DNA from: Dipteris shenzhenensis | Lineage: Eukaryota > Polypodiophyta > Polypodiopsida > Gleicheniales | Reading direction: 5' to 3' (one strand) | DNA length: 64,000 nucleotides | NCBI GenBank assembly: GCA_047967505.1 | Contig: CM106540.1 | In this document: piece after piece, positions 54,351 through 64,000 of the stretch | Numbering within the stretch: position 1 is the stretch's first letter | Layout: each line of letters begins with the position of its first letter | Translations under genes and position numbers: made by a program | Notes under the pieces: generated by a model | Database searches by the model: none | The model's input: only the letters and a program-made list of their open reading frames with translations | What the model was told of the DNA's origin: nothing

Positions 54351-55284
54351 TTTCATCGATCGAGGTATTCGTTTGTTGTATACTCCCCTTGGGTGTTGGC
54401 GTCCGCTTTCGGAGTACTCTAGGCAGGCTGCAAGATGGCCAGCACCCTTCATTTCAGGGATTGCTGAATTTGTGTTCTCAAAGTTTTCTAATAGGAATCC
54501 TTGGAAACAACGAAAGAAAAGACGTGCGTTAACTATCATGGCCCTCTGAAACCTGAACTTTAAGGTTGATGACTTAAACGTGTTTGTTGTGGCTCCCTTC
54601 GTACAGATCATTCAACATCAACAACTTCAATTCATATGGAGTCAATAATTGTGTACAGATCATTCTCTAACAAGTTATAAGAAGCAAAATTTAGGCATGT
54701 AGTTAAATGTAATGAATCTTTACTTCCTAGGTCTTGCTAGGCTCCTCTCCACCTTCCTCGCTCAATCGCGGTCCTCAGTTCACAGCCATAATCTGATTGC
54801 AGGCACTTGATTCAACGTACTTTTCAAATTTTCCTTACAAGCATTATTCCCATGCATTACTTAGTCTGGGCTGATTCTCATGACTCCGACGGACAGCCAT
54901 AAAGACAAGTTAGGAACCCAGCCACATGTAAACGAACTCAAGCGCATTCCTCAGTTCACAATCATGCAAGCACTTTGAGCACACTTACATTCAACGTATT
55001 TTTCAAACAAGCATTATTCCCATGCGTTACTTAGCCGCATGTCTCCGACATTCTCCGGTTGGCCGACTAAGATAGAAACAAAAAGAGATTAAAAATGTGA
55101 AAGTCCATTTTGATACGCATTTTGTGCCCTTTGAATGCACTCTTTGCTCAAATCGCGTCCTCTTTATATCAGACAAAATTCCGAATAATCTCAATCGCCG
55201 CTTTCATTTTTTCCTGATTTCACTAAGGTTGAACAAAACCGCGAACGAAGGAATTTAAGTTGACGCAGGTGAACAGCAACCTAC
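54351..55284. other. Intron 2, exon 2-proximal unique sequence
   Basis: No element recognised. CATTATTCCCATGC(A/G)TTACTTAG recurs at about 54842 and 55012. Intron 2 starts GTAGGTTG at 55284. Confidence 0.5.
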
Positions 55285-55329
55285 CCGTCAAATTCGTGTC
55301 GCGAGGGACGTCTACAACCAAAGCTACAC
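55285..55329 (-). CDS. Cyclase-like gene, exon 2
   Basis: A 45-nt exon, 298 bp downstream of exon 1. It is preceded by GACGCAG (acceptor) and followed by GTAGGTT (donor). Joined to exon 1 it completes a Gly codon and reads VALVVDVPRDTNLT, the conserved strand that follows LNG in plant cyclases (family form LALLVDVPRDKNIT). It ends in phase 1, as exon 3 requires. It is too short to stand out as an ORF and was found by searching for the missing family segment. Both splice sites and the phase fit. Confidence 0.9.
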
Positions 55330-55627
55330 CTGCGTCAATATGCACAATACAACATCAGCGAAGATCGTTTTTCTCCCCAACCGTAGTCAAATGAACTGCA
55401 ATTTAAGCTGAGAGAAACTCGTAAAAGATGTCTCTGATCGTCAAAAATTTCTGCGAGAATGACCCCGAGTACTGTAACACCATATATTACGCTGGGATTC
55501 TTCCTTCATTCAAAATTATCAAAGGGCACCGGAGGAGCAAATTCAGCTTGAATCCTTACTTTCAGTCTATCCTAAAGCCCAGGCTAAAGCATAAACATGG
55601 CAGTTCAGAAAGCGACGTGTCACATAC

Positions 55628-56018
55628 CGTTAAGAACATCGAGGTCGAGAGTATCCACATGATCTCCGGCCTCATAGTACTCTTGAAAGATATGGCTGGG
55701 AGCATCGACGTGCGTCCCGGTGTGCACGCCCATCTTCATCTCGGATTGGTTAGCGATGGAGCCATTGGCGATGCTAGCGACGAGTGTGATATAAGAGTCA
55801 AGGCCGTGTTCGGCGTCCCAGACGGGGAGATCGGGGCGATAGGAATGGGAGATGTCGATGACACGCTTGAGGGGGCGATGGTGAGAGGCGGAGAATTGGA
55901 AGAGGGGAGGTTCGAAGGAAGGAGGGATGGAGGAGGCGGAGCAGAAGAAGAAGAACAAGTGGAAAGGAAGAAGCAGAGCTAAGAAGAAGAAGAAGCTGGA
56001 CGCCATCGCCATAGCCAT
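55628..56018 (-). CDS. Cyclase-like (kynurenine formamidase family) gene, exon 1
   Basis: First coding exon of a metal-dependent cyclase / arylformamidase-like hydrolase (PF04199 family; plant CYCLASE proteins). It encodes residues 1-130 plus one base. Residues 1-28 are a Phe/Leu-rich signal peptide, so the product probably enters the secretory pathway. Residues 52-72 match the family N-terminus (RVIDISHSYRPDLPVWD), and residues 99-109 are the metal-binding motif HTGTHVDAPSH with all His and Asp present. The exon ends AAC G and is followed by GTATGTG, a good splice donor. The start is placed at the first of three clustered ATGs (MAMAMA) because the hydrophobic leader follows directly. An in-frame ATG at 56078 would place the first G-box repeat inside the coding region and is less likely. 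No frameshift or stop is seen. Family assignment is firm; the substrate in this plant is unknown. Confidence 0.92.
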
Positions 56019-56062
56019 AGCCAACCCCTCTGAAGCTCCACTTCTGATTTCGGACCAAACAA

Positions 56063-56158
56063 ACTGGTCACGTGACATATCGGCGGGAATGGGGACTGGT
56101 CACGTGACATATCGGCGGGAATGGGGACTGGTCACGTGACATATCGGCGGGAATGGGG
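56063..56158. repeat. Three 32-bp tandem repeats with G-boxes upstream of the cyclase gene
   Basis: Three identical 32-bp units (56063-56094, 56095-56126, 56127-56158) begin 45 bp upstream of the chosen start codon. Each starts ACTGGTCACGTGAC, so each holds a palindromic CACGTG G-box (56069-56074, 56101-56106, 56133-56138). In plants this core binds bZIP and bHLH factors, including ABA- and light-signalling factors. The units show no mismatch, so the expansion is recent or conserved. The array lies in the 5' UTR or core promoter. Confidence 0.9.
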
Positions 56159-58717
56159 ACCCCGGGCTTCCGAGTGTTTCCTTGGAGGTTCCCAACTTCC
56201 ATTGCTGGCCCAGCTCATTCAGTAGGAGCGAGAACTCTTTAAACCAAATAAGGTCACGTGACACCTCCCAGAGTCACATCACAATTCTCGCGCCAAGCAT
56301 TACATGCACACCCTTGGAGGTTTCACATAACAGTTCTCACTCCAAGAGTCTCCACAAGCAGCATCTGGCTACACCACCAACTATGCACAATCTGCACTAT
56401 GCAAGAAATTGATTTATATCTAGTTTTTCCCCAAGGCTTTTGTCCAAGTCAGCCCTTTGTCCAAGTCAGCCCAAGGCTGGGCTAGAGATGGCCATTTTGG
56501 CAAGGCTGGATTGGCAAGCAATTATTGAGTCTAGCAAGCAATAAATGGATTCCAACCTCATGGGGACATGAAAGCAAGTTGCTAGTGGGGTGGGATAGCC
56601 CCGTGGGGAGGCCCTCTAACATTTTAGCACTAATCCATGGCAAAAATGATTCAAAATTCAAATTCGAAGCCATCATAGTGTAACTTTTAGTACATATTTG
56701 GCTTTAAAAATCTGTAACTTTAAGTACATACTTCTGATCACCATGATTCCAATGTAAACTTTTTTTAAAAATTGCATACAAAAATCATGGTCCTTAAAAA
56801 CGAAATCAATCTAAAACTTCAAAATCCCCTTAATTCAAATTAAGTCATACTTTCCTACAGTACTAAGTTGATTAAACTAACCTACACCTAACCACCCAAA
56901 ATTACACAACCTTAAGCCTAACTTAACCTTAACACTTACCCTAATTGTAATCTTACTGCAGGACGCTTCTCCTCAATGCTGCTCCACCTTCTCCTTCCTT
57001 GAACTCTTAGAGAGGGCGACAGTCGCATGAGCAGCACGGAGGTACAGTGTGGCGGGGGTGAACCAATATTCTGCTATGAATTCACTCTCAGTGCCTCCTT
57101 CCTTAGCCTACACCCTCTTCCATTCCGCCACTAGGGAGAGAGAAAGGGGGAGGGGGAGAGAAAGAGGGGAGGCGAGAGTGATGAGAGTCACGAGAAGGGT
57201 TGAGAATGGAAGAGGGAGCAAGTTGAGGCGGGGTCGCCCCACGAGAGAATGGCTAAGTGTTCACAGGGGGCAGTGAGGACAGACCCCAAGATAAAGCTTA
57301 AAATCCTACCATCGAGTTTGTATTAGCAGGGGAACACTATGAAGGAAAGAGGGCAAGAAAGAAGGCAAACTCGGGTAAAGGTGGATTGAGGAGTTGCTTT
57401 GAGAGAATGGTTAAGAGCTGCGAGGAGCTACTGAGAGTCATAGAGAAGCGAGGAAGGCAGGAGTGTGGGAGGGCAGCAAGCCGATGCAGTGAGGCAGCGA
57501 GGTAAAATGAGGGTAAGACAATGGGGGGGCGGGGGGGCTGAGATTAATCAAGGATCTAACTTAGAGGGCACTTACGACAATTTTTCAAATTTGTTTTGGG
57601 GGGGGAGCATTTTTAGTTAGGTTAAATTTGTCAACCAGCGGGTGGTGAGAGAGACTAATTAATTTGAATTTGATTTAAAGTTGAGTACGGCCACATATTT
57701 AGGGAGCTAGTTTTATTTAAAAACCTTTTTAAAATTTTGTGGAACATAGAAAACTATGAGAGCCAACACGTAGGTCAAGTGAGGGCCAATACTAAGGCAT
57801 TTTTATGTTCATAAAAAAAATGGTGAAAGAAGAGCTTGACAAGAGTACTGGGTGGCACATGCCTCATTATTGGTGGGGTTGCTAGCATTTTAAAGGCACC
57901 CATGTCTTTACTAATGTTCACAAAGAAGTTTTAGTAATATCTACCCCCTTCTTGCATGCATGCGCAACACCACCTCAATATGTCACATGACACTTAGAGC
58001 CGCTTAAAGCTGCCCCAAGAGTGCCCATTGTTGGGACACTTAAAAAATCAAATGGGTGGGTTGTCATAGGTAGCAGAGCCATTACAAGATACAATGCCCA
58101 CCCCAACATGCATAAAAACTTCCAAGTGCCCATTTGGTGGATTCATCTGGCATTGTAGAGGATTAAGTCTAGCAGGAAAGCAAGCCATTGGCTCAATAAT
58201 GGATGCGCATCCATGGGCAGCAAATATTGGCTGCCCATAAATGGGTAGATGGAGGGCTTGAGTTGACATCCACATCAGCTCCAAGCTTCAAAGCGTGGCA
58301 TGTGGTATTTAAAGCACTTGCTACTTGCCATAATCATTTTGATTGGTTCATAGGAGTGTTTTGGGTGGGCACTGCAACATTGTCTGAAGACCCTTACCAG
58401 TAGCATCGATGATCTTGGCAATACTAGAGTGAGCTCAAGGCAAAGCTCAATTGTTGATCAATCCTTGTATGCAATGACCATACAACTTCAAAACAACAAG
58501 GCAGCTCATTGTGTGCTCGACAAAACTGCATTCACTTACTTTCATCTAAGCAAGATTGTTTAAGATAGGGCCACTTAATTGAAAAGAATTCAAAATTATA
58601 TTAATGAGTGAAAAAATGAGGAGGGGAGGGGTAAAGAGGAGAGTCTGTTGACAATCTAATTTGCTCACTTCCCATTGGTTAACTTATAGGTGCTTGGTGT
58701 TCGATGATTGTGAACCG
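56159..58717. other. Upstream region of the cyclase gene, otherwise unassigned
   Basis: Holds the fourth G-box and, further out, GA-rich (57130-57200) and AT-rich stretches. A TATA-like ATATAAAT on the minus strand lies near 56415, but a transcription start cannot be fixed. No coding remnant recognised. Confidence 0.45.
56255..56260. promoter_or_regulatory. Fourth G-box of the cyclase promoter
   Basis: CACGTG within GGTCACGTGACA, the same extended context (GTCACGTGACA) as in the three tandem units, 97 bp beyond the last unit. It may be the ancestral site from which the array expanded. Confidence 0.6.
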
Positions 58718-60200
58718 TTAACCCAACCTGTGTAGTGCTCGGATGAAGATCTCACTCTTGAAGTCCTTGGTGAGCTGTGTGTGCACGTGTGCATTTCTCA
58801 AACCAAAAGGCATCTCCCGAGTTGCGCAGGCACCCCATTTTGTAATGAATGTAGTCTTAGATTGATCTTTTGGAGCTAGAGTGATTTTGATTATAGCCAT
58901 TATGACCATCCATAAATGAATACATTTCATGTCCTACAAACTGATCTAAGGTCCCATCTGTAAATGGAAATGGGTCAAGAATGGTTTGAGCATTCAATTT
59001 TTGGCAGTAATCCACACATACTTAGAGTTTATCATTTTTCTTTGGCACTACCACAATGGGAAATAACCAATCACTACGGTTAATAGCATAAATGAATCCT
59101 GCTCAAAGAAGTTGATCTGATCCAGCTTTCACCTACTTAGCGTAATCTCAGCATAATTCAGATTCATTTTGTATTTTTACTGCCGGATGGGCTTGGCATC
59201 TGGTATCAAGGGAATTTTATGCTGACACATTTGGACATAACTCCCCAAATATTAGTGTAATCCTAGGAAAAAACATATTTGTACCTATGGGTTGAAAAGT
59301 TCTTTGACAATTTGAAGTTGCTTTGAAGAAATATTGGCACTGACCACAACAGTTGTAGGCTTGTCATTCGTGCCAAGGTTTAGTTCTTGTGTCAGCTCTA
59401 GAACTAATTGATCAATTCTGATCCATGTAACAGTGACTAGTGTCTCGGCCAGTCCCCTTTCCCCTTCAGTATCTTTAGTGAAGTTTCTTAGGAATAGCTC
59501 TTTCTATTTTGCAATTTGCTTGATCTTCATTTCATGCTTGATATTAGCAGCCACTTGGAAGATATCAATTTTAGCGGACAGGAAGGATCTACAATTCCAT
59601 CAAGCGTGACTCCACATCTGGAGGGAATGGGTATGCAACTTCCAAATCCTTAGAATATAACTGCTTGGTACCTTTCGGACTTAGTGGGAATGCACACATC
59701 TTTAACATCAAATTTGATGATCATTTCCTCTGATCCCAATCTTGCATTACTTTTGCGCTTTTAAGCCAATGCCATCCTAACAACATGGGATAGACATTTT
59801 GGTCCATGATAATCACAATGCGACTAACTGTGTAATGAATAACTCCTGTAGAAATAACATCCTATAGCATACCTTTGGGATCCAATAGTTGTTGATCTGC
59901 CATTCAGACTCAGAAAGGAGATGGCTTGAATGTCTCAAACTTTACTCGAGTTGTGATATCTTGATAAATAGTATTAACTCCTAAACCACCATCCATGGTC
60001 ACACTTGGTATTGTCTGTTTCTTGACTTTGACAATGATGATTGGTACTTCTTCATCCACTACAGTGGTGTTGATGATAGGCATGGTAACTAAAGAATCCA
60101 CTTTCTTTGGTGGCTCTGTAGATTCCTTAATTTGCTGAGTGAAAAATTCATGGCAATATGAAGCTATTTGCATCAATTCAATAATGATGGAGTACTCGAT
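58718..60200 (-). pseudogene. Gypsy protease-RT remnant
   Basis: Read leftward: KKQTIPSVTMDGGLGVNTIY (protease-like, DGG for DSG), VRMADQQLLDPKGML, VYPMLLGWHWLKSAKVMQDW. RT follows with GFIYAINRSDWLFPIVVVPK, VCVDYCQKLNAQTILDPFPF and GHEMYSFMDGYNGYNQ. The last frame (58930-58718) reads KTTFITKWGACATREMPFGL. Several stops and frameshifts occur. No integrase or LTR is recognised. The KKN..VCVDY..LN form differs from elements B, C and E, so it is a separate lineage. Confidence 0.75.
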
Positions 60201-60559
60201 TCCTGGTCCATACTTTTTGTGTTGGACTAGGAGGACTCGCCTAGTTCAGTTGAAAGCAACTAGATCTGCCCTGATGGGATCTCAATTGCTAGTGCCTTAC
60301 CCTTCAATTCTCTAGCAATTTTTTGGCTTTGGGGACGCTGCCCCTAAACCCCCGCCAAGGGGGGACTAATGCATGTTGTCACCCCCCCTTGGAACCCCCC
60401 AATGATAGTACTAGGGGGGGGTTACCCCCTCTTCATGGAATGGATATAAACATGCTTGGGTCCAAAACATGACAAAAAAAAAATCTTTGGAAAAAGATCA
60501 AGCTCCACATACAACAATCTCCCACTAGGAGAGACTGATAATAGTAACTCCACTATTAC
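60201..60559. other. Unassigned spacer with G/C runs
   Basis: Contains CCCCTAAACCCCCGCCAAGG and GGGGGGGTTACCCCC. No gene recognised. Confidence 0.4.
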
Positions 60560-61850
60560 TACACTCTGTGGAATTCTTTGAATCTAGCTATCTCTCATAT
60601 AGTTTCTCATTCTTGAAAGTCCAATTGAAATTGAGCAAGAGCTCAACTTCTCCCTGGTTACCATCTTAGTCAACATGTCTGCAGGATTCTGGCTAGTGTG
60701 TATCTTTTCTAGCTTCAACTGCTCATCCTCTAAAACATATTGGATGAAAGATGAATAGCACTTTGGCTATCACTATACAAGTTGTAAATTTCTTGCTTCA
60801 TACAAGCTCACTGACATCACTGATGACCTCAGAGCTCCACAATCATCTCCTCTCCATAAACCTTTGCAACCAAATCATCTCTTTACTAGCCTCTATAAGT
60901 ACAGTATATTATGTTTCTATCGTAGAAAGTGCAACAACCTTTTGCAACTTTGAAACCTAGCTTACTGTTGTTCCACCTATAGTGAAAACATACTCGTTGG
61001 TGCTCCTTCTTCCATCTTTAACACCTGCCATATTTGAATCAACATATCCTTGTAGAGAAATGTTTGAACCTAATGCATGAGCAGTCATGCCTCTCAAATA
61101 TATGAGAATTTGCTTTACAGCCATCCAATGTTCTTTACTTGGATTTGTTCATAAATCTACTCACAACTCCCACTACATGTGCAATATCTGGCCTTGTGCA
61201 AACCATTACATACATCACCAATTGTGATGCATATGGAACATTGTCATTGTTCCATACAATGACAAGATCACATATCTGCCATTGTCTAGTTGTCATCAAC
61301 ATACAATGACAAGATCACATATCTGCCATTGTCTAGTTTTTGAGAATAAAAACAGTGGTCTGAATGACATCTTCTAAAACCCTATTCTGCCCATAAACTT
61401 GCCAAACTTCAAAGACCACTTCCTTAGAGCTTGCTTTAAACCATACATGCTTTTCTTCAACCTACATACCTATTCCTCCTTTTCTTTGACCTCATCTCCC
61501 TGTGGCTACTGCATATAAATCTCTTCCTCTAGATCCCCATGAAGAAAATCCATTCACATCTAATTATTCAAGATGCAAGTCTTCTACAGCCAACACTCAT
61601 AATAGTTCTCATTAAAGTTCTTTTGACAACATGAGAGAATATTTCATCAAAGTCTATACCTTTCTACTGTGCAAACCCCGACTTGCCTTGTACTTCCTTT
61701 TTCCTCCATCTTCTTCCTTCACCTTGTAAACCCATTTATTCCGCAATGTTGTTTTCCCCATAGGCAAGCGAACCAAATCCCAAGTTTGGTTTTGTAGCAA
61801 AGAGTCTATTTCCTCTTCCATGCCTCACTCGCACTCCTTTTTGGATTCTA
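60560..61850 (-). pseudogene. Copia RT-RNase H remnant
   Basis: Read leftward across frames: LLQNQTWDLVRLPMGKTTLR, NKWVYKVKEEDGGKRKYKA, KGIDFDEIFSHVVK, then degenerate CRLKKSMYGLKQAP-like sequence, SQLVMYVMVCTRPDIAHVVG, a GYVDSNMAG..RRST-type RNase H segment, and SDSQSAIHLSSNMF with a final NPADMLTK-like end. It has many stops and frameshifts, and the YVDD box is not intact. It is far older than element D. Confidence 0.72.
61254..61337. repeat. 47-bp tandem duplication inside the copia remnant
   Basis: ATACAATGACAAGATCACAT occurs at 61254 and 61301 and continues through ATCTGCCATTGTCTAGTT. Confidence 0.9.
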
Positions 61851-62700
61851 CTTGCATTGCTTCTTCATACATTTTTGGTTCATGAGAATCAACACCAGAA
61901 CAAAATTGAAAGAAAGAGAAAATTGCTCAAATAGTCTACCTACCTTGTATATCTTCTAAGTGAACTTGGAGGAGTTTGAGGTGGTTGTTGCTGCTAAGAG
62001 AACACCCAAAACACTCGGAAGAGAAGAGGGAGCTTGTATTCAAACTTGTGCAAACAACAATGAAGACTAAAGTCAACACTTTGGCCTTTTATACATGTCA
62101 CCTTTTGAAGGGAGGGACAACCCTTTTCCTTTTAGCACTCTCTCTCTCTTTACAATAAAAGGCCCTTGGGCCCATAGGGTGCCAAGGCATATTGCTATTC
62201 TTTCCATCTCTCCCTACTAGCAAAAATAGCACCTGTGTTAACCATATAAGAGCGCTTGGGACAAACCCGGCATTAGTAGGTATTCCCTAATCGGCTCCCA
62301 AATAGCGCTTGTGTTAGCCTCGCGCCTCCAAGGCTTAGGCTATTTAGGGCTTAAACTCCCTGAGTGCCCTTAAGCCTTAAGCCATTTATGGTTCGAACCC
62401 CATGTACGAGGCTCAAAACTTGGAGTGGCAAGGCTTAACTCCCACAAGACACTTAACCGCAGCTTGCAGCTGGAACATACAACCTGGCAACTAGAACCTA
62501 TAACTTGGCAGCTGGAACATACAATCTATGCACGTTGCCTGCAATCTTTTGCCTTGGGGTATTTGGGGCTTAAACTCCTTGAGCTTGTCCTGTATTCCTT
62601 CCATAGCTATAACCGTTGAAGTAAATCATGAAGCCTAATCACCTCTAATCACACTGATTACCCCGCATTCAATGACTGTACTTTGTGGATGTTAACATTT
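61851..62700. other. Possible LTR debris and duplicated GGCTTAAACTCC blocks
   Basis: A minus-strand TATA-like GTATAAAAGGCC lies near 62087. TTT(A/G)GGGCTTAAACTCC recurs at about 62342 and 62562, and (C/G)AGCTGGAACATACAA at about 62468 and 62510. GGTTCGAACCCC at 62391 resembles a Pol III B-box, but no A-box or SINE body could be supported. Confidence 0.4.
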
Positions 62701-62869
62701 CCCCCTTCTTATTGTTGCTATTCTGCCAGTGGGTCAACCGCGTTGGAGGAGGTGTGTGGTGAGGACTATCTATAGGACTGCATAGCGGTCCAGTTGTCGT
62801 GGGGTGAGCCAAGCGAGGTACGAGCTATACTTCCAAAAATGGGTGGTGTGCATATCCTTGTACATGCAA

Positions 62870-63560
62870 ATGTGGTGTCCGTGGATGCAGAGGTAGAGGC
62901 AGAGGTCCTGAAATTATGTAGGACCGATGTCAGGATTAAAGACAATTTGTTGTGTTATAGGAGATTGTCGATGGGGCGATTGTGGGCAGGGAGATCATAG
63001 AGGAGTAAGAGGAGGAGGCAATTGAAGTGGACCGCTGCTACGATGGTGGGATCAGGTACCGAGCCATACGTGTCGTTGAATGACTAGAGGTAGAAGCAAA
63101 ATCCCTCCTGGGTCATCTCTTTGGAGAAGTTGTACTTTGGGAAGTTGTATAACATATTGGGATCCTTTTGCTGGAGCTCTCTGAATTCTACCCAAGTCCA
63201 TCGCCATTCCATTGGCATATACAGGGGGGGATTTGGTGATTGACGTGGGCACTACTGTAGTATAGCCAAAATTTCTCTAGCTTTAAGAAGGGAAGGCACC
63301 AGCATGGCTATAGACCCCGGCATCTACAGCGATTGCTGGGATTGGAGCATCGGGGGCAAGATTGTATCCTCCTCTTGTGCACTTTGGATGCACGAGTCGC
63401 CAGTCGTTGAAGGACTGGGTGATGAATTGTGTGAGGGGACGCACCTCTAAGATTTTGTAGAGATGGAGGTGGGAGCCCTCGAGTTGGCACTTCCAATGGT
63501 GCATAAGTGCACTGTTCGACAGCTATTGAAATGATTGCAAGTTGGGGCACCACTAGACAT
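62870..63560 (-). pseudogene. Unidentified tryptophan-rich coding remnant
   Basis: Frames on the minus strand give HHWKCQLEGSHLHLYKILEV, RPLTQFITQSFNDWRLVHPK, then MEWRWTWVEFRELQQKDPNM, LYNFPKYNFSKEMTQEGFCF, a stop, SFNDTYGSVPDPTIVAAVHF. The repeated aromatic-rich segments and two or more frame changes suggest a decayed protein gene, perhaps a transposon structural protein. I do not recognise the family. Confidence 0.45.
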
Positions 63561-64000
63561 TCTTTGGTGGGGAGGAAGGAGGAGCAGACGAAGCGTCATC
63601 ATCTGCAATGGGCATGGGCTCTAGCTCTGTTGTGCTTGTCGACATTGTCTCTTAGGCCGCCTGTACAAAATTGGCTACTTTGAGTAGTGTGTTGAAGGCA
63701 TCATCAGGAAGGTCGATTGGAGCGGTAGAGGAGATGGATGGGGAGGTTCCGTGCTGTGCAGCGTTGGTGTTAGGGCATTGGAAGAATACTCGGGCAGTAT
63801 TGTCCGAGGGACGAGAGGTTGGGTGGCTTGCTGGGTGGGATCTAGAGGAGGTGGTGGTGGTGGAATTTTGGTAGGTGGGGCGGTAGAATTGAAGATGGCG
63901 ATGGCTTCTTAGCCTTCTTTCTCGGTGAATTCTTCAGGATATGCTACATAGATTGTTTCCAAATTGCTCACCAAGGACTCGACTGAGTCTTGGAGAGCTT
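63561..64000. other. Right end of window, unassigned
   Basis: GC-rich sequence. The minus strand reads Pro/Ser/Thr-rich in an open frame upstream of the tryptophan-rich remnant, so it may be the same decayed gene. Confidence 0.35.

Noticed and set aside
55428-55982. 184-codon plus-strand frame
   Set aside because: It is antisense to cyclase exon 1 and runs through its splice donor into intron 1. Its composition is that of a shadow frame.
55620-56078. 152-codon stand-alone cyclase-like ORF with start at 56078
   Set aside because: The final Met and stop come from reading into intron 1. The upstream start would put a G-box repeat in the coding region and delay the signal peptide.
62385-62405. 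Pol III B-box-like GGTTCGAACCCC
   Set aside because: No tRNA fold, A-box at proper distance, tail or second copy could be supported. A similar weak match at 26220-26235 was also dropped.

Overview
This is nuclear DNA of a land plant with a large, transposon-rich genome. The evidence is plant L1-type LINEs (ORF1 with a zinc knuckle, EEP endonuclease, RT, zf-RVT), Ty3/gypsy chromoviruses, Ty1/copia elements with initiator-Met-tRNA primer sites, and one plant-type cyclase family gene. No bacterial-style gene, rRNA, tRNA or CRISPR array was seen. The very long introns suit a gymnosperm, fern or similar large-genome lineage, but the species cannot be fixed from the sequence.

The main finding is that nearly the whole window is one host gene. 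Five exons of a cyclase / kynurenine-formamidase-like gene (PF04199 type) lie on the minus strand at 56018-55628, 55329-55285, 38434-38362, 23832-23735 and 4549-4479. All junctions are GT..AG and the phases agree (391+45+73+98+71 = 678 nt = 226 codons with no stop). The introns are 298, 16850, 14529 and 19185 bp, and a fifth begins at 4478. The last exon was not found and probably lies left of position 1. The promoter side carries three exact 32-bp tandem repeats, each with a CACGTG G-box, and a fourth G-box further upstream.

The long introns are filled with nested transposons. Intron 4 (4550-23734) holds LINE-3 fragments, a SINE-like unit, a copia-type LTR and a minus-strand L1 LINE (LINE-1). 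LINE-1 is split by a short non-autonomous LTR element (A, 12541-21692), which is itself split by a 6.5-kb chromovirus (B, 13419-19951). Intron 3 (23833-38361) holds LINE debris, tandem duplications, a pyrimidine-rich minisatellite, two copies of a LINE family with a short-repeat 3' tail, and a deleted chromovirus (E, plus strand). Intron 2 (38435-55284) holds a plus-strand LINE (LINE-2). It is split by a gypsy element (C, 42468-53261), which is split by an apparently intact copia element (D, 44417-50297) with a single 1381-codon ORF and LTRs differing at about six positions.

Right of the gene (56.2-64 kb) are the promoter, then about 2.5 kb of unassigned sequence, then decayed gypsy and copia pol remnants and an unassigned tryptophan-rich coding remnant. 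The insertion order that can be read is LINE-1, then A, then B in intron 4, and LINE-2, then C, then D in intron 2. Apart from D, every element carries stops, frameshifts or deletions.
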